Below, piece by piece: positions 1-6,047 of a DNA stretch of 8,209 nucleotides; position 1 is the first letter of the stretch; every line of letters begins with the position of its first letter. The notes under the pieces were generated by a model that did not search any database, was not told where the DNA came from, and was given only the letters and a program-made list of their open reading frames with translations. The position numbers and the translations under genes were made by a program. Source of the stretch: SXMI01 sp964391365 (GTDB lineage: Bacteria; Actinomycetota; Acidimicrobiia; Acidimicrobiales; Microtrichaceae); assembly GCA_964391365.1 (NCBI GenBank), contig CAYMKW010000121.1:1-8209 (forward strand). Direction: 5' to 3'.

Positions 1-1085
1 TCTACGCCACGAAGGCGTTCCTGTGTCGGGCCATGGCCCGGCTCGCCCACGAGGAGGGCATGCGTCTCGACGTGGCCACCGGCGGCGAACTCTCCGTGGT
101 GCTCGCCGCCGGCGTGCCCGCCGAGCGGGTGGTGCTCCACGGGAACAACAAGTCCAGCGAGGAGCTGGCCCTGGCCCTGACCGCCGGCGTCGGCCGGGTG
201 GTCGTCGACTCGACCGACGAGCTCGACCGCATCGAGGCGCTCGTCGCCGCCGGCGGGCGCCGTCCGCAGGTGCTGATCCGTGTGAACCCCGGGATCGAGG
301 TCCACACGCACGAGCACGTCCAGACCGGAGTGCTCGACTCGAAGTTCGGGTTCCCGCTGACGACCGGACAGGCCGAGGCCGCCCTCGACCGTGCGGCGGC
401 CTCCGCGGCCGTCGACCTGGTCGGCGTGCACCTCCACATCGGCTCCCAGGTCTTCAGCGTCGACAACTTCGCCGATGGGCTGCGGGCCGTGGCCCCGTTC
501 GTCCGCGATGCCGACCTGCCCGAGTTCGTCGTCGGCGGTGGGCTCGGAGTGGCCTACGTGGCGGGGGAGCAGGCGCCGGACCTGCGGTCGTGGGGTGAGT
601 CCGTGCTCGCCACCTGCCGGGCCGAGGGCATCCGGTCGGCGATCTCGGCGGAGCCGGGCCGGGCGATCGTGGCCTCGGCGGCGATCACCCTCTACACCGT
701 GGGCACCGTCAAGTTCATCCCCGGCGTGCGCACCTACGTGGCGGTCGACGGCGGCATGAGCGACAACCCCCGGCCGGTGCTCTACGGGAGCGGGTACGAG
801 ACCTTCCTCCCGCGGGCGGCGGCGTCCCGTCGCGACCTGCCGATCCGGCTGGTGGGCAAGCACTGCGAGTCGGGAGACCTGTTGGTCCGTGAGGGTGCCG
901 TCCCCGCCGACCTGTCGGTGGGCGACGTGGTGGCCACCCCGGTCACCGGCGCCTACGGGCACTCCATGGGGTCCAACTACAACAAGGTCCTGCGCCCACC
1001 GGTCGTCTTCGTCCGCGACGGCCGGGCCCGGGAGGTCGTCCGCCGCGAGACCGTCGACGACCTCCTCGCCACCGACCTGGGCTGA
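1..1085 (+). CDS. lysA: Diaminopimelate decarboxylase, 5'-truncated by window edge
   Basis: This PLP enzyme of fold type III decarboxylates meso-diaminopimelate to L-lysine, the last step of lysine synthesis, in the cytosol. The reading frame is already open at the window edge (first whole codon at 3-5) and ends with TGA at 1083-1085, so the true start lies upstream. The first residues read YATKAF; the lysine at 12-14 is the expected PLP Schiff-base lysine. Further family motifs follow: HGNNKS, HIGSQ (435-449), a glycine-rich GGGLG phosphate-binding stretch near 530, EPGRAI (651-668), and HCESGD with the active-site cysteine at 864-866. The carboxy end RRETVDDLL is typical of actinobacterial LysA. 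Compared with the roughly 450-residue family length, about 60-75 N-terminal residues are missing. It precedes hom by 50 nt, as in many actinobacteria. The identification is secure. Confidence 0.97.
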   Translation, partial: YATKAFLCRAMARLAHEEGMRLDVATGGELSVVLAAGVPAERVVLHGNNKSSEELALALTAGVGRVVVDSTDELDRIEALVAAGGRRPQVLIRVNPGIEVHTHEHVQTGVLDSKFGFPLTTGQAEAALDRAAASAAVDLVGVHLHIGSQVFSVDNFADGLRAVAPFVRDADLPEFVVGGGLGVAYVAGEQAPDLRSWGESVLATCRAEGIRSAISAEPGRAIVASAAITLYTVGTVKFIPGVRTYVAVDGGMSDNPRPVLYGSGYETFLPRAAASRRDLPIRLVGKHCESGDLLVREGAVPADLSVGDVVATPVTGAYGHSMGSNYNKVLRPPVVFVRDGRAREVVRRETVDDLLATDLG

Positions 1086-1099
1086 GTCGCCGTCACCGG

Positions 1100-1136
1100 T
1101 TCACCACCCGGCCCGACCGCCGGTAGCGTGGCCGGG
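1100..1136 (+). promoter_or_regulatory. Putative hom promoter, leaderless start
   Basis: The gap between lysA and hom holds TTCACC (1100-1105), an 18-nt spacer and TAGCGT (1124-1129). The last fits the actinobacterial TAnnnT -10 box. Six bases follow before the GTG start of hom at 1136, the usual distance from a -10 box to the transcription start. No Shine-Dalgarno sequence lies upstream of the GTG. Together this suggests a leaderless mRNA beginning at or next to the start codon. The -35 match is only 4 of 6 bases. The same 15-base block recurs with three changes upstream of rho (3962-3976). The promoter is inferred. Confidence 0.6.
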
Positions 1137-2491
1137 TGCCTCCACCCCCTGTGTCCCCGAGCGAACCCGGAACCGAGCCCAGCGGTCCGCGGCCGGTCCG
1201 GCTGGGCCTGCTGGGTTGCGGCACGGTGGGCGGGTCGCTCGTCCGCCTGATCGCCGAACGGGGCGACGAGGTGGCGGCCCGGACCGGTGTCCGGCTCGAG
1301 GTGACCCGCGTCGCCGTGCGCGACCCGGCCCGTGACCGAGACCTGCCGCTGGATCCGTCGGTGTTCACCGACGACCCGGCCACGGTGGTGACCGCCGCCG
1401 ACGTCGATCTCGTCGTGGAGGTCGTCGGTGGGACCGATCCGACGCTGGGGTTGATCACCGCGGCGCTCGAGGCCGGCCGGCCGGTCGTGAGTGCGAACAA
1501 GGAACTGCTCGCGGCGCACGGCGCCGAGCTGTTCGAGCTGGCGGACCGCTGCGGTGTCGACCTGTTGTTCGAGGCCGCGGTCGCCGGCGGCATCCCGCTG
1601 GTCCGACCGCTGCGGGAGTCGCTCGTCGGCGAGGACGTGCTCCGGGTCATCGGGATCATCAACGGGACGACCAACTACATCCTCACGAAGATGACCGAGG
1701 AGGGTTCGTCCTATGACGAGGCGCTCGCCGAGGCGCAGGCCCTCGGGTACGCCGAGGCCGACCCGACCGCCGACGTCGAGGGGTTCGACGCCGGATCCAA
1801 GGCGGCGATCATCGCCACCATCGCGTTCGGCGTGGGTGTCGCCGCCGACGACGTCCACCACGAGGGCATCTCGCGGATCAGCGCCGAGGACATCGCCACC
1901 GCCGGCCGGCTCGGCTACCAGTTGAAGCTGCTCGCGGTCGCGGAGCGCTTCGACGACGGCTCGGTGGCCGTCCGGGTCCATCCGGCCATGGTGCCCGATT
2001 CCCATCCGCTGGCGGCGGTGCGCGACAGCTTCAACGCCGTCTTCGTCGAGGGCGCGGCGGTCGGGGACCTCATGTTCTACGGGCGCGGCGCCGGGGGCAT
2101 GCCGACGGGCTCGGCGGTCCTCGGCGACGTGATCGACGCTGCGGTCAACCTGGTCAAGGGCACGCACGCCTCGCTCGGCTCGTTCGGTCCGGCCGCGTTC
2201 CGGCCACAGTCGGAGCTGAGCTCGGCGTTCTACCTGGCGGTGGAGGTCCTCGACCGACCCGGTGTGCTGGCCAACGTGGCGGGGGTGTTCGGAGCGCACG
2301 GCGTGTCGATCCGGTCGATGGAGCAGCTGGGGTCCGCGGACTCGGCCGGTGACGGCGAGCCCACGGCCCGGCTGGTGTTCATCACGCACGTGGCCCGCGA
2401 GGCGGACGTCCTGGCGACCCTCGACGAGTTCCGCGGTCTGGACGAGGTTCGGTCGGTGGACTCGGTGCTCCGGGTCCTCGGCGCCGGCTGA
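1136..2491 (+). CDS. hom: Homoserine dehydrogenase with C-terminal ACT domain
   Basis: It catalyses the NAD(P)H-dependent reduction of L-aspartate semialdehyde to L-homoserine, the branch point towards threonine and methionine. The 451-residue product begins at GTG 1136 with a short Pro-rich tail. The nucleotide-binding domain has GCGTVGG (residues 27-33) and the SANKELLA motif with K122. The catalytic domain has INGTTNYI (175-182), GYAEADPTADVEGFDAGSK (204-222, with the substrate-binding and catalytic Asp/Lys residues) and YGRGAGGMPTGSAVLGD (315-331). An ACT domain spans about residues 366-448 and includes DRPGVLANVAGVF, so feedback control by threonine is likely, as in related actinobacterial enzymes. 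Length and domain order are normal for the monofunctional enzyme; no aspartokinase is fused. A second in-frame GTG at 1151 is possible, but the promoter spacing favours 1136. The thrC gene follows after 3 nt, so the two are almost certainly one operon. Confidence 0.97.
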   Translation: MPPPPVSPSEPGTEPSGPRPVRLGLLGCGTVGGSLVRLIAERGDEVAARTGVRLEVTRVAVRDPARDRDLPLDPSVFTDDPATVVTAADVDLVVEVVGGTDPTLGLITAALEAGRPVVSANKELLAAHGAELFELADRCGVDLLFEAAVAGGIPLVRPLRESLVGEDVLRVIGIINGTTNYILTKMTEEGSSYDEALAEAQALGYAEADPTADVEGFDAGSKAAIIATIAFGVGVAADDVHHEGISRISAEDIATAGRLGYQLKLLAVAERFDDGSVAVRVHPAMVPDSHPLAAVRDSFNAVFVEGAAVGDLMFYGRGAGGMPTGSAVLGDVIDAAVNLVKGTHASLGSFGPAAFRPQSELSSAFYLAVEVLDRPGVLANVAGVFGAHGVSIRSMEQLGSADSAGDGEPTARLVFITHVAREADVLATLDEFRGLDEVRSVDSVLRVLGAG

Positions 2492-2494
2492 GCG

Positions 2495-3910
2495 GTGCGG
2501 TACGTCTCGACCCGCGGGGCGTCGCCCGAGCTCGGGTTCGCCGACGTGCTCCTCGCCGGGCTGGCCCCGGACGGGGGCCTGTACGTGCCGGTGGAGTGGC
2601 CGGCGCTGCCGTCGCTCGAGGAGCTCCGCGGCCTGCCGTTCCACCGGGTCGCCGTGGAGGTGACGTGGCCGTTCGTGTCGGGCGACCTCGGCCGTGCCGA
2701 CTACGAGCGCATCGTCGCCGACGCCTACGCCACCTTCGACGTGCCCGAGGTGTGTCCGGTCGTGCCCATCGGCGAGCTCGCCTCGGGGGCCCCGGTCCAC
2801 CTGCTCGAGTTGTTCCACGGCCCGACGCTGGCGTTCAAGGACGTGGCCCTCCAGCTCGTCGGCCGGCTGTTCGACCACGTGCTCGGCGAGCGGGACGAGC
2901 GCATCTGCGTGCTCGGTGCGACCTCGGGCGACACCGGATCCGCCGCCATGGACGCCTGCGCCGGCCTGGACCGGGTCGACACGTTCATCCTCTTCCCCGA
3001 CGGGCGCACGTCGGAGGTCCAGCGCCGGCAGATGACGACGCTGGACGCCCCGAACGTCCACGCGGTCGCCGTCCCCGGGACCTTCGACGACTGCCAGGAC
3101 CTGGTCAAGGCGGCCTTCGCCGACGAGTCGTTCCGGGGCGAGGTCCACCTGTCGGCGGTCAACTCGATCAACTGGGCCCGGGTCATGGCCCAGGTGACGT
3201 ACTACGTGACGGCACACCTGGCCGTCCGCGACGACGGCGGGCCCGTGTCGTACGTCGTGCCGACGGGCAACTTCGGCAACGTGCTCGCCGGGTGGGTGGC
3301 GGCCCGTGGTGGCCTGCCGGTCGACCGGCTGGTCGTGGCGTCGAACCGCAACGACGTGCTGACCCGGTTCTTCTCGACCGGCACCATGTCGCTCGCCGAG
3401 GTCGTCCCGACGACGAGTCCGTCCATGGACATCCAGGTCTCGTCCAACCTGGAGCGGTTGTTGTTCGAGGTCCTCGACCGGAACGGGCCGGCGGTCGCCG
3501 ATCTGTTGGGGCGCTTCCGGGCCGAGGGTGCCGTGTCGGTCGGTGATCCCGTGCTCGAGGCGCTGCGCTCCGTGTTCGACTGCGGCCGGCTCGACGACGA
3601 GTCGGCCGCGCGGGTGATCCGGGACGTGCACCGCCGGACCGGTCTGCTGCTCGACCCGCACAGCGCCGTGGGTCTGGGCGTGGCCGAGGCGCTCGCCGAT
3701 GGGGGACCGCTGGCGGCTCCCGATGTCCCGGTGGTCTGCCTGGCGACGGCGCACCCCGCCAAGTTCCCCGATGCCGTCGAGGCGGCGACCGGTGTGCGCC
3801 CGTCGCTCCCGGACCGGCTGGCGGATCTGTTCGAACGGCCCGAGCGGGTCGAGCACGCCCCGGCGGAACTGGCGCCCATCCAGGCGCTGGTCCGCTCCCG
3901 CCTGAGCTGA
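2495..3910 (+). CDS. thrC: Threonine synthase, long form
   Basis: A PLP enzyme that converts O-phospho-L-homoserine to L-threonine and phosphate. The product has 471 residues from GTG 2495. The N-terminal threonine-synthase domain starts MRYVSTRG. It is followed by ELFHGPTLAFKD with the PLP lysine K115, GATSGDTGSAA (141-151), FPDGRTSEVQRRQMTT (167-182) and PTGNFGN (256-262, phosphate binding). SSNLERLLFE and a C-terminal ATAHPAKFPDAV come later. These are marks of the long class seen in E. coli, yeast and Corynebacterium, not of the roughly 350-residue class of Mycobacterium and Streptomyces. The start lies 3 nt after the hom stop with no clear Shine-Dalgarno site, so translation is probably coupled to hom. 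It needs phosphohomoserine from ThrB, whose gene is not in this window. The product call is secure. Confidence 0.97.
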   Translation: MRYVSTRGASPELGFADVLLAGLAPDGGLYVPVEWPALPSLEELRGLPFHRVAVEVTWPFVSGDLGRADYERIVADAYATFDVPEVCPVVPIGELASGAPVHLLELFHGPTLAFKDVALQLVGRLFDHVLGERDERICVLGATSGDTGSAAMDACAGLDRVDTFILFPDGRTSEVQRRQMTTLDAPNVHAVAVPGTFDDCQDLVKAAFADESFRGEVHLSAVNSINWARVMAQVTYYVTAHLAVRDDGGPVSYVVPTGNFGNVLAGWVAARGGLPVDRLVVASNRNDVLTRFFSTGTMSLAEVVPTTSPSMDIQVSSNLERLLFEVLDRNGPAVADLLGRFRAEGAVSVGDPVLEALRSVFDCGRLDDESAARVIRDVHRRTGLLLDPHSAVGLGVAEALADGGPLAAPDVPVVCLATAHPAKFPDAVEAATGVRPSLPDRLADLFERPERVEHAPAELAPIQALVRSRLS

Positions 3911-3934
3911 CCCGGTCGGTCGTGGCCGGCCGGG
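3911..3934 (+). terminator. Candidate terminator hairpin after thrC
   Basis: Directly after the thrC stop, bases 3911-3920 pair with 3925-3934 around a 4-nt CGTG loop. This gives a 10-bp stem with two G-U pairs. No run of T follows, only TGGTTG, so it would be a U-poor terminator of the kind often proposed for high-GC actinobacteria, or a 3'-end stabiliser. Its place at the end of the hom-thrC operon and before the rho promoter supports the reading. Confidence 0.5.
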
Positions 3935-3937
3935 TGG

Positions 3938-3974
3938 TTGCCCGAGCCCCGGTGGTTCGTCTAGGGTGACCGGG
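3938..3974 (+). promoter_or_regulatory. Putative rho promoter
   Basis: TTGCCC (3938-3943), an 18-nt spacer and TAGGGT (3962-3967) match the actinobacterial housekeeping pattern. The start of transcription would be near 3974. The block TAGGGTGACCGGGTC agrees with the one at the hom start (TAGCGTGGCCGGGTG) at 12 of 15 positions, including the 6-nt distance to the expected start. This would give rho a leader of about 249 nt. Confidence 0.55.
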
Positions 3975-4222
3975 TCGCTCAGGCACCGAGCCGATGGGCG
4001 GCGGGGACACCGATCATCCGGTCCCCGTCTGTCGTACCGGCCACTCCAGTGCCAGCCTCCGCCCGGTGTCCGGATCCGTCCCGCCCGTGCGTCGGTTCCC
4101 GAGCGCCGTCCGGCCGATCCCCGAACCTCCGGGTCCCGGCCGGTCCCACCGGACGCTCCGACCCTCGGAGCGGACGACCGAATGCTGGGCCGCTTCCGGC
4201 CCAGCCGAGTGAATGGGGACAC
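3974..4222 (+). promoter_or_regulatory. Long structured 5' leader of rho
   Basis: About 249 nt lie between the predicted transcription start and the rho GTG. Three hairpins can be drawn. The first pairs GGGGAC (4003-4008) with GTCCCC (4021-4026). The second is a perfect 8-bp stem, 4154-4161 with 4165-4172, around a CCC loop. The third is a perfect 9-bp stem, 4184-4192 with 4197-4205, around a CTTC loop and ending 9 nt before the GGGGA ribosome binding site (4215-4219). GGGGACAC occurs both in the first hairpin and across the ribosome binding site (4215-4222). An ATG-initiated frame runs from 3994 to a TGA at 4210-4212. Rho is autoregulated through its leader in E. coli; a similar role here is inferred. 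No other gene is convincing in this gap. Confidence 0.5.
4154..4205 (+). promoter_or_regulatory. Tandem hairpins upstream of the rho start
   Basis: Two perfect GC-rich stem-loops stand 11 nt apart: CGCTCCGA-CCC-TCGGAGCG at 4154-4172 and an inverted repeat of GCTGGGCCG around CTTC at 4184-4205. No T-tract follows either one. They could act as an attenuator, a ribosome binding site access switch or an mRNA stabiliser. The pairing is read directly from the sequence; the function is inferred. Confidence 0.5.
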
Positions 4223-5935
4223 GTGAGTCTCGACGCCATCGATCTGGAGAGCCTGGAACGCAAGGACCGGGGGGAACTGGCGACCATCGCCACGACGCTG
4301 GGCGGACGACCGACCAGCCGGACCCGGAAGGCCGACATCATCGGCATGATCCTGGAGCTCGTGGGCGCGACCGACGCTCCGGCCAGCGCACCCTCCGACG
4401 CAACACCGGCACCGGCACCGGCACCGGCACCGGCACCGGCACCCCAGGACCCGCCGGCCGACGAGCCGTCCGCAGCGGAGTCCGAGGCCGATGCCGAGGT
4501 GGCTGGTGCCGACGTGGCCACCACCGAGGGTCCGGACGCGGCGTCCGGGGTGACCCCGGGCCAGTCGCCACGTCAGCGGGGCGACCGTCAGCAGGGCGAC
4601 CGTCAGCAGGGCGACCGTCAGCAGGGCGACCGTCAGCAGGGCGACCGTCAGCAGGGTGACCGTCAGCAGGGTGACCGTCAGCAGGGTGGCGGCGATCAGC
4701 CCGAGTCCGGCAACCGTCGGCGTCGGCGTCGTGGTCGCAATCGCGGCGGCGAGCGGGAGCAGGTCGACGAGAGCCCCGAGCAGCAGTGGGACGGCGAGCC
4801 CTTGGAGGTCTCGGGTCACCTGGACCTCCGCGACGAGGGCTTCGGGTTCCTCCGGGTGAAGGGCTTCCTCCCGAGCCGTGACGATCTGTACGTCTCCCAG
4901 AAGCAGACCCGCCAGCTCGGCCTGCGCAAGGGCGACCACATCGTCGGCGCCGGCCGACCCGCCGGCCGGAACGAGAAGAACGGCGCGCTGCTGCGGGTCG
5001 ACTCGGTCAACGGCGTGGACCCGGAGGAGGCCCGGAAGCGCCCGCGCTTCGAGGACCTGACTCCGCTGTTCCCGGACTCCCAGCTCCGTCTGGAGCGGGC
5101 CGACCAGCCGCAGGACATGACCTCGCGGATCATCGACCTGATCGCCCCGATCGGCAAGGGTCAGCGCGGTCTGATCGTCTCGCCGCCCAAGGCGGGCAAG
5201 ACGACCGTCATGAAGACGATCGCCCAGTCGATCGAACAGAACAACCCCGAGGTCCACCTCATGGTGCTGCTCGTCGACGAGCGACCCGAGGAGGTCACCG
5301 ACATGCGTCGATCGGTGCGCGGCGACGTCCTGGCCTCGACCTTCGACCGCCCGTCCGACGAGCACACCAAGGTGGCGGAACTCGCCATCGAGCGGGCCAA
5401 GCGCATGGTCGAGGACGGCAAGGACGTCGTCATCATCCTGGACGGGATCACCCGTCTGGCCCGCGCCTACAACCTCGCGGCTCCGGCCACCGGGCGGATC
5501 ATGTCCGGTGGCATCGACACCGGAGCCCTGTACCCGCCCAAGAAGTTCTTCGGCGCGGCCCGCAACATCGAGGAGGGCGGCTCGCTCACGATCCTCGCCA
5601 CGGCGCTGGTCGAGACCGGCTCCAAGATGGACGAGGTGATCTTCGAGGAGTTCAAGGGGACGGGCAACATGGAGCTCCGTCTGGACCGCCGGGCCGCGGA
5701 GAAGCGGATCTACCCGGCCATCGACGTCGACGCCTCGTCGACCCGCCACGAGGAGCTCCTCTTCGAGCGGGAGCAGCTCCAGCAGGTCTGGAAGCTCCGC
5801 CGTGTCCTCTCCGGCCTGGCGGGGGAGGGCAACCCCGGCGCAGGTCTGGAGCTCCTCATCGACCGGATGCGCACCTTCCCGAGCAACGACGTGTTCCTCG
5901 CCGAGATCGGCAAGGCCCCGAGCATCCCCGGCTGA
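4223..5935 (+). CDS. rho: Transcription termination factor Rho
   Basis: A hexameric RNA-dependent ATPase and helicase that ends transcription. The 570-residue product starts at GTG 4223, preceded by GGGGA with a short 3-4 nt spacer. The frame stays open back to 4049, but upstream residues do not resemble Rho. Domains in order: Rho_N helical domain (about 5-47); a disordered insert (about 49-190) with a Pro-Ala run, an acidic part, seven GDRQQ repeats (120-154) and an RRRRRRGRNRGG patch; a cold-shock-like RNA-binding domain (about 191-265) with GFGFLR; and the ATPase domain. The latter shows Walker A PPKAGKTT (321-328, K326), catalytic E353 in DERPEEV, Walker B D407, Q-loop GRIMSGG, R-loop TGSKMD and arginine-finger R508. 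Walker B reads LDGITR, where E. coli has LDSITR. A promoter and a long leader precede it, so it is probably transcribed separately from thrC. Confidence 0.97.
   Translation: MSLDAIDLESLERKDRGELATIATTLGGRPTSRTRKADIIGMILELVGATDAPASAPSDATPAPAPAPAPAPAPQDPPADEPSAAESEADAEVAGADVATTEGPDAASGVTPGQSPRQRGDRQQGDRQQGDRQQGDRQQGDRQQGDRQQGDRQQGGGDQPESGNRRRRRRGRNRGGEREQVDESPEQQWDGEPLEVSGHLDLRDEGFGFLRVKGFLPSRDDLYVSQKQTRQLGLRKGDHIVGAGRPAGRNEKNGALLRVDSVNGVDPEEARKRPRFEDLTPLFPDSQLRLERADQPQDMTSRIIDLIAPIGKGQRGLIVSPPKAGKTTVMKTIAQSIEQNNPEVHLMVLLVDERPEEVTDMRRSVRGDVLASTFDRPSDEHTKVAELAIERAKRMVEDGKDVVIILDGITRLARAYNLAAPATGRIMSGGIDTGALYPPKKFFGAARNIEEGGSLTILATALVETGSKMDEVIFEEFKGTGNMELRLDRRAAEKRIYPAIDVDASSTRHEELLFEREQLQQVWKLRRVLSGLAGEGNPGAGLELLIDRMRTFPSNDVFLAEIGKAPSIPG
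4406..4441 (+). repeat. Six copies of CCGGCA encoding a Pro-Ala run
   Basis: The hexamer CCGGCA is repeated six times without interruption inside rho and encodes alternating Pro-Ala after T61. It forms a stiff, disordered stretch between the Rho_N domain and the acidic part of the insert. Perfect repetition at DNA level implies slippage and likely length variation among strains. Confidence 0.9.
4580..4684 (+). repeat. Seven tandem 15-bp repeats in rho (GDRQQ)
   Basis: The 15-bp unit GGCGACCGTCAGCAG occurs seven times head to tail. The first five copies are identical. Copies six and seven differ only in the glycine codon (GGT instead of GGC). A degenerate half copy (CGTCAGCGG) precedes the array. 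Each unit adds the residues Gly-Asp-Arg-Gln-Gln to the N-terminal insert of Rho. Near-identity at synonymous sites points to recent expansion, not only to protein-level selection. Confidence 0.95.
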
Positions 5936-5940
5936 GCGCA

Positions 5941-5973
5941 CCGCCGCCGGCGCCGACGTGGCGCGGGCGGCGG
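5941..5973 (+). terminator. Candidate terminator hairpin after rho
   Basis: Five bases after the rho stop, CCGCCGCC (5941-5948) pairs with GGCGGCGG (5966-5973). GCGCC (5950-5954) pairs with GGCGC (5960-5964) inside it, leaving one G-G mismatch and a 5-nt GACGT loop. The result is a very stable 13-bp stem. No T-tract follows. It separates rho from rpmE, but readthrough is possible. Confidence 0.5.
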
Positions 5974-5982
5974 CGTCACGGC

Positions 5983-5997
5983 CATACTGATCCGCAA
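5983..5997 (+). promoter_or_regulatory. Possible -10 box for rpmE
   Basis: CATACT (5983-5988) is the only AT-richer, -10-like element in the rho-rpmE gap, and transcription would start near 5995-5997. No acceptable -35 box is present; the expected place falls inside the GC-rich hairpin at 5941-5973. The evidence is weak, and rpmE could also be reached by readthrough from rho. Confidence 0.35.
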
Positions 5998-6007
5998 TCC
6001 ACGACCA

Positions 6008-6032
6008 GGGCCCCGCTCGGAAACCGGGGCCC
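6008..6032 (+). promoter_or_regulatory. Hairpin in the rpmE leader, possible L31 autoregulatory element
   Basis: GGGCCCCG (6008-6015) pairs perfectly with CGGGGCCC (6025-6032) around a 9-nt loop, CTCGGAAAC. The stem ends 5 nt before the GGAG ribosome binding site (6038-6041), which lies 6 nt from the ATG. Many ribosomal protein mRNAs carry protein-binding leaders, and L31 leader motifs have been described in several phyla including Actinobacteria. Whether this stem belongs to such a family would need a covariance-model search. Confidence 0.45.
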
Positions 6033-6047
6033 GTATCGGAGCGACAC

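Noticed and set aside
2596..3546. A 316-codon plus-strand frame inside thrC
   Set aside because: It is a +1-type shadow with Arg/Gly/Pro-rich low-complexity translation. thrC is well supported over the same bases.
4049..4222. Upstream extension of the rho reading frame
   Set aside because: The frame is open, but the residues are Pro/Arg/Ser-rich and unlike Rho. The GTG at 4223 has a GGGGA site and starts the Rho_N domain at the expected place.
3966..4226. An 86-codon frame starting at GTG 3966 and overlapping the rho start as GTGA
   Set aside because: Its start codon lies inside the predicted -10 box, so it would not be on the transcript. No ribosome binding site or family resemblance supports it.
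4580..4684. CRISPR-like regular repeat
   Set aside because: The 15-bp units are contiguous, have no spacers and encode an in-frame pentapeptide inside rho.
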